Positions 6,659 to 12,410 of a stretch of 36,942 nt of DNA are shown piece after piece (the stretch's first letter is position 1; each line of letters starts with the position of its first letter). The notes under the pieces are model-generated. The model was not told the DNA's origin. It did not search any database and saw nothing but the letters and a program-made list of their open reading frames with translations. Origin of the DNA: a virus; the IMG/VR virus record IMGVR_UViG_3300036766_000278, positions 1 to 36,942 of that record; one strand, given 5' to 3'. Both the position numbers and the translations under genes were made by a program.

Positions 6659-6850
6659 TTAATCGAGTTTTTCGTCCCGCTCGCGGACATACGCGAGGTA
6701 GGCGCGGCGCCGCACCAGCTCGGCCTCATCGCCCTCCATGCGGCGCTGCCACTTTGTGCTGGTAGCGCGCGCATGCCTGGCGGCATTTACTTGGTCGCCC
6801 GAGTACAGCTCCGGGTGCTCCAGGCGCTCCACCATCGTTTCGTAGGTCAT
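6659..6850 (-). CDS. 63-aa charged protein, paralogue of 7038-7268 product
   Basis: From the ATG at 6848-6850 (ATGA overlap) the protein reads MTYETMVERLEHPELYSGDQ and onward. Residues 9-38 match the product of 7038-7268 at the pattern R-L-x-H-x-E-x-Y-S-x2-Q-V-x-A-x6-A-T-S-x-K-W. Residues 41-59 (DEAELVRRRAYLAYVRERD) match residues 190-208 of the ERF protein at 13 of 19 positions. It therefore looks like a helical module shared between small early proteins and the annealing protein. Function unknown; a protein-protein contact with the recombinase is an inference. Confidence 0.68.
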   Translation of the reverse strand: MTYETMVERLEHPELYSGDQVNAARHARATSTKWQRRMEGDEAELVRRRAYLAYVRERDEKLD

Positions 6851-7041
6851 GACTGCACCGCCCACGCGCTGTCAGCCAGATCAACCGCGTCAACCGCCGC
6901 GCAGGCCCCCGGCCCCCAAACGAGATCAGACATGGCGACACGCGCCTCGGGTACCGTCGGTACCTCGTACGACCACTCGGCCGCCGCTGACTCCCACGCT
7001 GCGCTATCGAGCTCTGCCTGTAGATCCTGCAAGGTCCTCAT
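6847..7041 (-). CDS. Hypothetical protein, 64 aa
   Basis: From the ATG at 7039-7041 the product is MRTLQDLQAELDSAAWESAA followed by a tryptophan- and alanine-rich remainder, mostly acidic. Both ends overlap neighbouring genes as ATGA. No motif recognised. It sits between the two paralogous small genes. Confidence 0.62.
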   Translation of the reverse strand: MRTLQDLQAELDSAAWESAAAEWSYEVPTVPEARVAMSDLVWGPGACAAVDAVDLADSAWAVQS

Positions 7042-7268
7042 GACCGCACGGCCTTGGCGATCTCTACCTGGCTGATGCCCATGGCGCGCGCCCACTTGAT
7101 GCTGGTAGCCAGCTCTGCCTTGCATGCATGTACTTGAGCGACCGAGTACTCTTCCTGGTGCTGCAGGCGATACGCCACCTCGCTTGCCGACTCGGCGATC
7201 TCGGTCAGCACCTCGCCCCGCTCTTCGTCGCGCTCTGCCCGTTCTACCGCTTCGTATTGTGACTTCAT
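7038..7268 (-). CDS. 76-aa helical protein, first gene of leftward operon
   Basis: The ATG (7266-7268) follows AAGGAG at 7 bases. The protein is rich in Glu, Ala and Arg (YEAVERAERDEERGEVLTEI), followed by RLQHQEEYSVAQVHACKAEL and ATSIKWARAMG, the region shared with the 6659-6850 product. The end (GISQVEIAKAVRS) looks like a helix-turn-helix half, so a DNA-binding role is possible. It is the promoter-proximal gene of the leftward arm, next to the TGCGAA motif cluster. Confidence 0.75.
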   Translation of the reverse strand: MKSQYEAVERAERDEERGEVLTEIAESASEVAYRLQHQEEYSVAQVHACKAELATSIKWARAMGISQVEIAKAVRS

Positions 7269-7333
7269 TTGAGTCTCCTTCTGCCGGCGACCTTGCCGGA
7301 CGATTCCAGGGTATTGCAGCTAACGGGCCACGC

Positions 7334-7516
7334 TTCGCACCCGCGATATCCCCCAATTCTCCGAGCCGGCGGTGCGAAACACACTTCGCACTGCGAAACA
7401 CTCTTCGCACAAGCCAAGTACGCGATATCCCAATAGCCTAGCCTCGCAAGCCAGCGTAATCATTCACGTGCGCACAGAGCTACACACTGCGAACCGCGTT
7501 ACGCACACCTTGCGAA
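7334..7516. promoter_or_regulatory. Cluster of seven TGCGAA/TTCGCA sites
   Basis: The hexamer occurs at 7334, 7373, 7385, 7392, 7404, 7488 and 7511, in both orientations, with an eighth copy at 7881. Chance would give about 0.1 in this length. Two sites form TTCGCAC-TGCGAA back to back (7385-7397). TGCGAAACAC occurs twice, and CGCGATATCC occurs at 7342 and 7421. The cluster covers the region upstream of the leftward operon, so it is either an operator set or iterons of a replication origin. No long reading frame occupies it. Confidence 0.7.
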
Positions 7517-7538
7517 TTGCGCCGAGTTGGCGTAAATA
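7510..7538 (+). promoter_or_regulatory. Candidate rightward promoter
   Basis: TTGCGA (7510-7515) is separated by exactly 17 bases from TAAATA (7533-7538). The -35 match to TTGACA is 4 of 6 and the -10 match is weak. The -35 coincides with one TGCGAA site, and a 16-bp dyad begins at about +1 (7545). A GTG start with Shine-Dalgarno follows at 7581. Confidence 0.4.
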
Positions 7539-7544
7539 CGAGGT

Positions 7545-7560
7545 GTGAACAAACGGTCAC
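7545..7560. promoter_or_regulatory. Operator-like dyad, copy 1
   Basis: GTGAACAAACGGTCAC is an imperfect palindrome (GTGAAC against GTGACC read on the other strand). A near-identical 16-mer, 14 of 16 matching, occurs at 8487-8502. Additional GGTCAC half-sites lie at 7645 and 7660. The position just after a candidate promoter suits a repressor site. Confidence 0.5.
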
Positions 7561-7580
7561 GGCCACAGGAAGGAACGCGC

Positions 7581-7871
7581 GTGCAAAAGCGATGGGGGCA
7601 GGTGCGGGAGGTGACCTCGGCTGGGCGATGGGTGTTTCCTCGCCGGTCACAGCGCCGCCGGTCACAGCGCGCCCTTTCGCTCCGCGCGCTCTCTCGCGTG
7701 TTGGGGTGTGAGGGGGCACGGCGCTCTACCATGCTCAGTTCCGTTGTACGCGCGTGCGGCGGGGAGCCGGTGACACGCGCGGCGTGGCGTGCGTGGCTAC
7801 GTGCTGGCGGGCTCGCGGTGGTACTACGGGCCCGCGCACGTAGGGCCAAGCGCCGGGCCCGTAGTACGTAG
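7581..7871 (+). CDS. Possible small arginine-rich regulator, 96 aa
   Basis: This frame could be chance in such GC-rich DNA. In its favour, AGGAAGGA lies 6 bases before the GTG at 7581, and a promoter-like pair and a dyad lie upstream. The product starts VQKRWGQVREVTSAGRWVFP. It then has two RRSQR copies from a 15-bp DNA repeat, and a helical part (ALSLRALSRVLG, then TRAAWRAWLRAGG) that could be a DNA-binding helix pair. It ends in an Arg-rich tail. If real it could be the protein that binds the GTGAAC dyads. I recognise no family. Confidence 0.4.
   Translation: MQKRWGQVREVTSAGRWVFPRRSQRRRSQRALSLRALSRVLGCEGARRSTMLSSVVRACGGEPVTRAAWRAWLRAGGLAVVLRARARRAKRRARST
7821..7867. repeat. 14-bp perfect inverted repeat (strong hairpin)
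   Basis: GTACTACGGGCCCG (7821-7834) and CGGGCCCGTAGTAC (7854-7867) flank a 19-base loop. The stem overlaps the end of the candidate gene at 7581-7871 and merges into the GTAGTACGTAG repeats. No U-tract follows, so it could be a terminator-like, origin or binding element. Confidence 0.7.
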
Positions 7872-7921
7872 TACGTAGCATTCGCACGTAGCGCCTAGCG
7901 CCTAGCACGTAGTACGTAGCA
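7861..7921. repeat. GTAGTACGTAG short repeats
   Basis: ACGTAGTACGTAGCA-type units appear on both sides of a GCGCCTA tandem (GCGCCTAGCGCCTAG, 7892-7906), and an isolated TTCGCAC lies at 7881-7887. The rest, to about 7970, is a GGTGG-rich stretch. Nothing looks coding. This is a structured, probably protein-binding segment. Confidence 0.6.
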
Positions 7922-7971
7922 CGGTGGGCGGTGCGTGGTAGGTGGTACGTGGTGGTGGGTGGTGGGTAGAC

Positions 7972-8061
7972 CCCCCATGGGGGTGGGGTCGCGCGCCCGC
8001 CCAGGTCTCCGTGAGCAAATTCTCCCGCCCAGGTCTCCGTGAGCAAATTCCCCCGCCCAGG
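7972..8061. repeat. Palindrome and three 28-bp tandem repeats
   Basis: CCCCCATGGGGG (7972-7983) is a perfect palindrome. Then units of 28 bp begin CCCGCCCAGG at 7996, 8024 and 8052. Units 1 and 2 agree at 27 of 28 bases and contain CCGTGAGCAAATTC; unit 3 diverges after CCCAGG. Direct repeats of this size beside an intergenic control region resemble origin iterons. A CRISPR array is excluded because there are no spacers. Confidence 0.75.
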
Positions 8062-8214
8062 TTTTGGGTTGCGCCAATCGCCTGCCCGCTGTACAAACGA
8101 GGTGCGGCACGTTCTGCCGACGCAGACCCAATGAATACCGCTGACAGCAAGGGATACGTAGGGGAATCAGGACCCCACGGAATCCCGGGTTCACCCAGGG
8201 GGCCGGGGGACATG

Positions 8215-8242
8215 CTGACGTCGCGGGGGGACATCGTATACT
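8215..8242 (+). promoter_or_regulatory. Candidate rightward promoter with GACGTC sites
   Basis: CTGACG (8215-8220), a 16-base spacer and TATACT (8237-8242, 5 of 6 to TATAAT) form the best sigma-70-like promoter in the window. The palindrome GACGTC lies at 8217-8222 and again at 8246-8251, bracketing the promoter, as repressor half-sites might. It points at the rightward arm. Confidence 0.55.
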
Positions 8243-8295
8243 GAGGACGTCACCGGCGCGCTATGCGTGGCTGTCTCAGGCTTGTGGTTAGTCGG

Positions 8296-8312
8296 TTCCG
8301 AGCTATTCGGAA
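8296..8312 (+). promoter_or_regulatory. Hairpin covering a Shine-Dalgarno
   Basis: TTCCGA (8296-8301) pairs with TCGGAA (8307-8312) over a 5-base loop. The second arm includes part of GGAAAGG (8309-8315), the likely ribosome-binding site of the GTG at 8322. It could lower or switch translation of that gene. Confidence 0.35.
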
Positions 8313-8321
8313 AGGCCCCTG

Positions 8322-8516
8322 GTGTGCCTGGTGATGACTCCGGCTCAGATTGCGGGGAGGAGGAGGAGGTGGGAGAGGATTGGGAGGACTCCCATGGAGG
8401 TGTGGACACGGAAGGCAGAGGAGGCCTTGAGGAAGGCTATCGCCCTCGCTGGCGACAAGCGGCCTGACTATACAAGGAAGCAGACTGTGAACGGACGGTC
8501 ACAGAAACCAGGGTAG
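8322..8516 (+). CDS. Small basic protein, 64 aa
   Basis: GGAAAGG lies 6 bases before the GTG at 8322; an in-frame ATG at 8334 is an alternative start. The product includes MTPAQIAGRRRRWERIGRTP, then a helix (RKAEEALRKAIALAG) and a basic tail. It is the first plausible gene after the TATACT promoter. The second GTGAAC dyad lies inside its 3' end (8487-8502). No family recognised. Confidence 0.5.
   Translation: MCLVMTPAQIAGRRRRWERIGRTPMEVWTRKAEEALRKAIALAGDKRPDYTRKQTVNGRSQKPG
8487..8502. promoter_or_regulatory. Operator-like dyad, copy 2
   Basis: GTGAACGGACGGTCAC matches the 7545-7560 dyad at 14 of 16 positions. It sits 22 bp before the GTG of the next gene (8524) and 12 bp after a TATACA (8469-8474). 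The same factor may act at both places. Confidence 0.5.
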
Positions 8517-8523
8517 GCTGGCG

Positions 8524-8763
8524 GTGGCACGAGGCGTGCTAGGCATGGTGGGTATGAAAGACCATCAAGTCTGGGAATGTCCGTCCTGTAAGGCCCCTCT
8601 CGTCGTTCCCCTGGAGCTCGCCTACCAGACCGTATCTGCCCACCGGGGCCGGGCCGGGGGCGCCGCCCGCGTCAAGAAGATGACTGCGGAAGCCTTGAGC
8701 GCCTCGGGAAAGAAGGCCGCCCTGGCCCGGTGGGGTGTTCCACGTGGAGTCGGTGAGCCGTGA
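8524..8763 (+). CDS. Zinc-ribbon protein with GGxAR...AALARW motif, 79 aa
   Basis: The GTG at 8524 follows AGGGTAGG; ATG codons at 8545 and 8554 are alternatives. CPSCKAPL near residue 20 provides one cysteine pair. It is followed by GRAGGAARVKKMTAEALSAS and KKAALARWG, the same style of basic motif as the gene at 4404-4577. Probably nucleic-acid-associated, by composition only. It ends in a GTGA overlap with the next small ORF. Confidence 0.62.
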   Translation: MARGVLGMVGMKDHQVWECPSCKAPLVVPLELAYQTVSAHRGRAGGAARVKKMTAEALSASGKKAALARWGVPRGVGEP

Positions 8764-8855
8764 CGGTGCGGCAGCCCATGATGATGTGGGCGTGGGGTTG
8801 CGTGGTGGGCTCCTTCGTCGGGTCGCTCTGCGAGACAGGGAGGCGGAGGCCGTGA
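8760..8855 (+). CDS. 31-aa hydrophobic mini-protein
   Basis: The GTG overlaps the upstream TGA and the TGA overlaps the next GTG. The product, VTVRQPMMMWAWGCVVGSF and so on, has one hydrophobic stretch and a basic end (ETGRRRP), so it could be a tiny membrane protein. Short and unverified; coupling is the main support. Confidence 0.4.
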   Translation: MTVRQPMMMWAWGCVVGSFVGSLCETGRRRP

Positions 8856-9028
8856 AGATGGCCCGCATCGTGGCCCTTATAGATGAAGTGGCCACCAGGG
8901 AGCGGACCTTCGCCCAGCTCGCTGTCGAGAACGAAGCCCAGGCCATGGAGTGGATCAAGCGGGGCTGGGACGCCGCCATCAAAGAGATCCGCGAGACCAT
9001 CATCAGACATGTGAAGAGAGGACCGTGA
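8852..9028 (+). CDS. Helical hypothetical protein, 58 aa
   Basis: The GTG at 8852 follows GGAGGCGGAGG, a strong Shine-Dalgarno, and overlaps the upstream stop. The sequence (VKMARIVALIDEVATRERTF, then ENEAQAMEWIKRGWDAAIKE) is one long amphipathic helix and may be coiled coil. Function unknown. Confidence 0.6.
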   Translation: MKMARIVALIDEVATRERTFAQLAVENEAQAMEWIKRGWDAAIKEIRETIIRHVKRGP

Positions 9029-9198
9029 TGAAACCCACGCCGAAATGCATCCCTCGCGGCTGGCGCAAGACCCAATACTACACGTTGTGCAACGAGAGCA
9101 CGCGGGATGGTTTGTGCTTGTACGCCGCCAAGGTGGAACGAGGACTCACTCTCAGATGCGGCCGCCACTGGCCCAAGCCTAAAAGGAAACGCCCATGA
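9028..9198 (+). CDS. Basic cysteine-containing protein, 56 aa
   Basis: The ATG at 9028 follows AGAGGA at 6 bases. Cys7, Cys21, Cys30 and Cys44 with His47 could bind one zinc. The C-terminus is KPKRKRP, strongly basic. A nucleic-acid role is possible. Stop overlaps the next start (ATGA). Confidence 0.65.
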   Translation: MKPTPKCIPRGWRKTQYYTLCNESTRDGLCLYAAKVERGLTLRCGRHWPKPKRKRP

Positions 9199-9416
9199 AG
9201 CCACCATGCGATATCCCTGACTCCCTCTGCGTCGCCATCGCCCAGCGCGCCATCTTCCTTAACGACTGGTCCACCAAGGTCGGTACCCCCCTCACTACCC
9301 TCCACACCGGAGACATGGACCCGAGCGCAAGACAGTCCCTCGTCGCCGCCCACACCATAGATGACTGGCTCGCCTACCGCTTCTTCTACCTCTCCCTCAA
9401 GTGGTGCGCGTCATGA
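9195..9416 (+). CDS. Hypothetical protein, 73 aa
   Basis: No family recognised. The sequence (MKPPCDIPDSLCVAIAQRAI, with LAYRFFYLSLKWCAS at the end) has mixed helical character. ATGA overlaps join it to both neighbours. Confidence 0.65.
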   Translation: MKPPCDIPDSLCVAIAQRAIFLNDWSTKVGTPLTTLHTGDMDPSARQSLVAAHTIDDWLAYRFFYLSLKWCAS

Positions 9417-9640
9417 GGCTCCTGCTCATCTTGGTCCTTGCCTCGTCCTGCGCCTCCCACTGGGCCTGGCAACGGGAGGACGCCACCCAGCAGGACTTCC
9501 GCCGCGACTCCTACGACTGCGAGCGCGACATGCGCCAGTCCGGGTACTACGGCAACGGGCTCATCGGGATGGCCAACGCCCGCGACTTCTTCGACTCGTG
9601 CATGTACGCCCACGGATGGTGGAAGCAGGCAACGCAGTGA
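9413..9640 (+). CDS. Small lipoprotein, 75 aa
   Basis: MRLLLILVLASSC is a classic lipoprotein signal with the lipobox L-A-S-S-C, so the mature protein would begin at Cys13. The mature part has a pattern D-x-Y-D-C-E-R-D-M (near 33) and C-M-Y-A-H-G-W near the end, seen in small bacterial envelope lipoproteins. The position is early in the rightward arm, not in the lysis region, so superinfection exclusion or host-envelope modification is as likely as a spanin role. Predicted to be anchored in a membrane. Confidence 0.75.
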   Translation: MRLLLILVLASSCASHWAWQREDATQQDFRRDSYDCERDMRQSGYYGNGLIGMANARDFFDSCMYAHGWWKQATQ

Positions 9641-9665
9641 ACCCCGCAATACAGGATACCACGCC

Positions 9666-10424
9666 ATGAAAGAACTCGAACTCACTCTGCGTGTCCGCAA
9701 CAACCGCCTTAAACAGAGACGCCTGTCCCTCGGTTTGACTACCCACGCAATCGCAGAGGCTGCCGGAGTGAGCTACTCGGCGTATATCGACATGGAGAAC
9801 ATGAAGAGCAGTCCGTTAATGTCATGGTTTATGCACGAGTGTCGCGTTTCATTCTGCAAGGGCAAGGCTAATGGGCTTACGCAGTGGCGATGCAGCGAAC
9901 ACAAGGGGATTGAATCAGCCCTGGAAGACCATCCTAAACGCACCATCCCAGAGTGGAGACCTTCAGTCATGAAATTGGCCGACTTCCATCACTGCACACC
10001 TGAGGAACTGTTTCCGTCGGCTGTGCTCGCCATCGAGAAATCTACGGCCGTCGTCATCATGGATGCCGCCGATATTGGGATGCTGCTTCCAGAATCTGCC
10101 CGCCAGATGGCGCTGCCACCATCTGATGCCTTTGATGAGATGGAGCGATCGTTGGTCATACGTAAGGCACTGGCAACCCTGTCGCCTAGACAGGAAGTCG
10201 TCGTGCGCAAACACTTTGGCATCTCTTGCGACGAGCAAACGCTTCGTCAGATCGGTGGCGACATGGAGACGTCGGTTGAATGGCAACGTCAGATCGAACT
10301 GGTTGCTCTAAGAAAACTGCGCAAAAGGTCGGACCTGCGCCAGTTGATCGAACTCCGGCCCCAAAAGCCCGTTAGACAAGTCGTTCTTCTACCACGGGGA
10401 ACTTCCCGGCGACGACTGATGTAG
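9666..10424 (+). CDS. Transcription regulator: XRE HTH plus sigma region 4-like domain
   Basis: The ATG at 9666 follows AGGAT at 8 bases; product 252 residues. Residues about 5-45 (LRVRNNRLKQRRLSLGLTTH, then AIAEAAGVSYSAY) are an XRE/Cro-type helix-turn-helix. Residues about 168-222 (ALATLSPRQEVVVRKHFGI, then TLRQIG and QRQIELVALRKLR) match sigma-70 region 4, which contacts the -35 element. Regions 2 and 3 are absent, so it is not a full sigma factor. I recall this layout from GC-rich phages and prophages. It precedes the terminase and late genes with no gap gene, so late-gene activation is likely. In the sigma helix the usual RERIRQIE reads SVEWQRQIE. Confidence 0.8.
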   Translation: MKELELTLRVRNNRLKQRRLSLGLTTHAIAEAAGVSYSAYIDMENMKSSPLMSWFMHECRVSFCKGKANGLTQWRCSEHKGIESALEDHPKRTIPEWRPSVMKLADFHHCTPEELFPSAVLAIEKSTAVVIMDAADIGMLLPESARQMALPPSDAFDEMERSLVIRKALATLSPRQEVVVRKHFGISCDEQTLRQIGGDMETSVEWQRQIELVALRKLRKRSDLRQLIELRPQKPVRQVVLLPRGTSRRRLM

Positions 10425-10434
10425 AATCTACCCC

Positions 10435-10872
10435 ATGCCTCGCGCCCCGCGCCGCAAGAACCCCGCCGAGGACATCCTCCAACAGATGCTCGTTCGCGAC
10501 ATGAAGATGCTCGAACGCGCCAAGGTCCTTGCCGCAAAACCACCCAGCGAGGATGCCGACCTGACCGCCGGCGACCTCCACCTCGCCGAGGCCGCGCGTA
10601 CCGCGCACAACCGCGTCCCCTTCTTCCTCCACGACGCCGCCGAGATGCGCACCATCACCATGAAGCGCGAGGAGTCCCACGCCGAGAAGCCCCCCGTCTT
10701 CATCGTCGTCGCTGACCCCCTCTCCATCGAAGCCTGGGAGCGGCAAGCCCACGCGCTCCAGGCCCAGCACGAGAACGAACGCCTCCACGAGCTGGTGGGC
10801 GTCGCCGTCGACGTCGAATCAACACCCGTCGTCCCGCCACCACGCTTCGCCTGGACCAAGGACGAGGAATGA
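10435..10872 (+). CDS. Likely terminase small subunit, 145 aa
   Basis: The call rests on position directly before TerL (ATGA overlap, stop 10870-10872) and on a helical, charged N-terminus (ILQQMLVRDMKMLERAKVLA). No HTH is obvious. The ATG at 10435 has no clear Shine-Dalgarno. TAGAAT (10422-10427) lies about 8 bases before the ATG, so a leaderless transcript is possible but unproved. Would recognise the packaging site if correct. Confidence 0.55.
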   Translation: MPRAPRRKNPAEDILQQMLVRDMKMLERAKVLAAKPPSEDADLTAGDLHLAEAARTAHNRVPFFLHDAAEMRTITMKREESHAEKPPVFIVVADPLSIEAWERQAHALQAQHENERLHELVGVAVDVESTPVVPPPRFAWTKDEE

Positions 10873-12344
10873 GCGACGAGGACGAGAAGACCGCCGCCGT
10901 CTGGGAAGCCTCCCCGGCCCAGTCCCATTACATGCAGTGCCCCGTGTACGAAGTCCTGTACGCCGGCGAGAAGGGCTCGGGCAAGACCGAAGGACTGGTG
11001 ATGGAGCCGTTCTACAAGGTCTTCGCCCAGGCCCAGAAACGCTATGCCGAGACGGGAAAGCGTACGCACGCTTGGGTCCTCTTCCTCCGCAAGGAACTCG
11101 GGCGCCTGAAGGAAGTCATCGACCGCGCGAAGGAGCTGTTCCCCGGCATCGACCGCGAATCAGCCACCAGGCCAGGCTACGGCTGGTCGCAGCAGGAGAA
11201 AATCTACCGCTTCATGAACGGCTTCAAGTTCGAGTTCGGTCACCTCGAAGAACCGGGCTCCCACCTCGTCTATCACGGTCGCCAGTTCTTCCGCGTCATC
11301 ATAGATGAGGCCCCCGAGATACCGCCGCACCAGATCGCCTACATGCACTCGTGCATCCGCGTGAAGAAGAGCGACGAGCCCTACCTACAGGACAACCTGG
11401 GCATCCGCCTATCTGGCAACCCATACGGTCCCTTCGTCGCAGCCATCAAGAAACGCTTCGTCGACGCCGGCCCCCCCAACACCGTCGTCCGCGAAGAGGT
11501 GGAGCTGCCTGACCACCGCAAGGTCATGCGCGAGCGCGTGTTCATCCCGGCCCGCCTCAAGGACAACCCCCACATCGACTACGACTCGTATGCCGCATCC
11601 CTCGCCGGACTCCCCGAGGTCATGAAGCGCGCCTTCCTTTATGGTGACTGGGATTACGTCCCCGGCGCCTACTTCGACGGCTTCGACGACCGCATCCACG
11701 TCCGCAAGAACATCGAGCCGCCCCCTGGCTCCCGCATCCAGCGCTGCGGTGACTGGGGCTCCCGTGAGCCGGCTTGCTGCCACTGGTACACCACGGACGG
11801 CGACGGCAACATGATCTTCCTCGACGAACTCTATGGTCCAGGACAGGACGGACCCCACTGGGGCCAGGAGATCCTGAACCGCGAGATCGCACGCGGCTGG
11901 CGCTCGTCGGAGATCGACGGACACCTCGACCCTGGCGCATTCAACGACCCCGGAAACTCCTACCCATCGCCCGCCGAGCAGATGCTCGCGATGGGCGTCG
12001 TCTGGTACGAGTCCGACAAGTCCCCGGGCTCTATCGTCCTCGCCTGCGTGGAACTCACCCGCCGCCTCGCCGCCAGGACGCCGGCCGGGATGCCTGGCGT
12101 CACCATCGACGCGCGGTGTAAGCACCTCATCGAGCAGATCAAAAAGGTGCAGGCAGATCAAGACAACCGCGACAAGATCGTCGAGGGGCGCGAAAACCAC
12201 GCTTTCGAGTCGGCGAGGGCCGGACTCCTCGCCAACCCCATGCCGTCCGAACAGCCGTCGCTCGAGCGTGAACTCGGAGTCTGGCGTCGCATCGTCGCCG
12301 GACAGGAGCGGCAGACCGGCAAGAACTCCTGGTACCCGATGTGA
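10869..12344 (+). CDS. terL: Terminase large subunit
   Basis: This 491-residue protein is the packaging motor and nuclease. Walker A is GEKGSGKT (33-40) and Walker B VIIDE ends at Asp146-Glu147. The C-terminal RNase H-like nuclease has Asp295 (RCGDWGS), Asp319-Glu320 (MIFLDELYG) and Asp354 (GHLDPGAF), the usual three acidic positions. The length suits Terminase_6-type large subunits. It cuts concatemers and threads DNA through the portal coded next. A 66-bp gap without a gene follows. Confidence 0.93.
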   Translation: MSDEDEKTAAVWEASPAQSHYMQCPVYEVLYAGEKGSGKTEGLVMEPFYKVFAQAQKRYAETGKRTHAWVLFLRKELGRLKEVIDRAKELFPGIDRESATRPGYGWSQQEKIYRFMNGFKFEFGHLEEPGSHLVYHGRQFFRVIIDEAPEIPPHQIAYMHSCIRVKKSDEPYLQDNLGIRLSGNPYGPFVAAIKKRFVDAGPPNTVVREEVELPDHRKVMRERVFIPARLKDNPHIDYDSYAASLAGLPEVMKRAFLYGDWDYVPGAYFDGFDDRIHVRKNIEPPPGSRIQRCGDWGSREPACCHWYTTDGDGNMIFLDELYGPGQDGPHWGQEILNREIARGWRSSEIDGHLDPGAFNDPGNSYPSPAEQMLAMGVVWYESDKSPGSIVLACVELTRRLAARTPAGMPGVTIDARCKHLIEQIKKVQADQDNRDKIVEGRENHAFESARAGLLANPMPSEQPSLERELGVWRRIVAGQERQTGKNSWYPM

Positions 12345-12410
12345 CTCGCCGCCCTGGGGAATAAATACGCCAATCTTGCGTGATTCATCACCTTGCGCTA
12401 GGGTTCTGCC

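Noticed and set aside
7499-7849. Minus-strand 116-aa frame in the control region
   Set aside because: Arg/Ser/Pro-rich shadow without ribosome-binding site, on the opposite strand to the better supported 7581-7871 frame.
7996-8061. CRISPR array
   Set aside because: The 28-bp units are directly adjacent, with no spacers, and there are only two full copies.
12345-12410. Promoter before the portal gene (TTGCGT, 17 bp, TAGGGT)
   Set aside because: Only weak matches to consensus; the gap is short and read-through from TerL is simpler.
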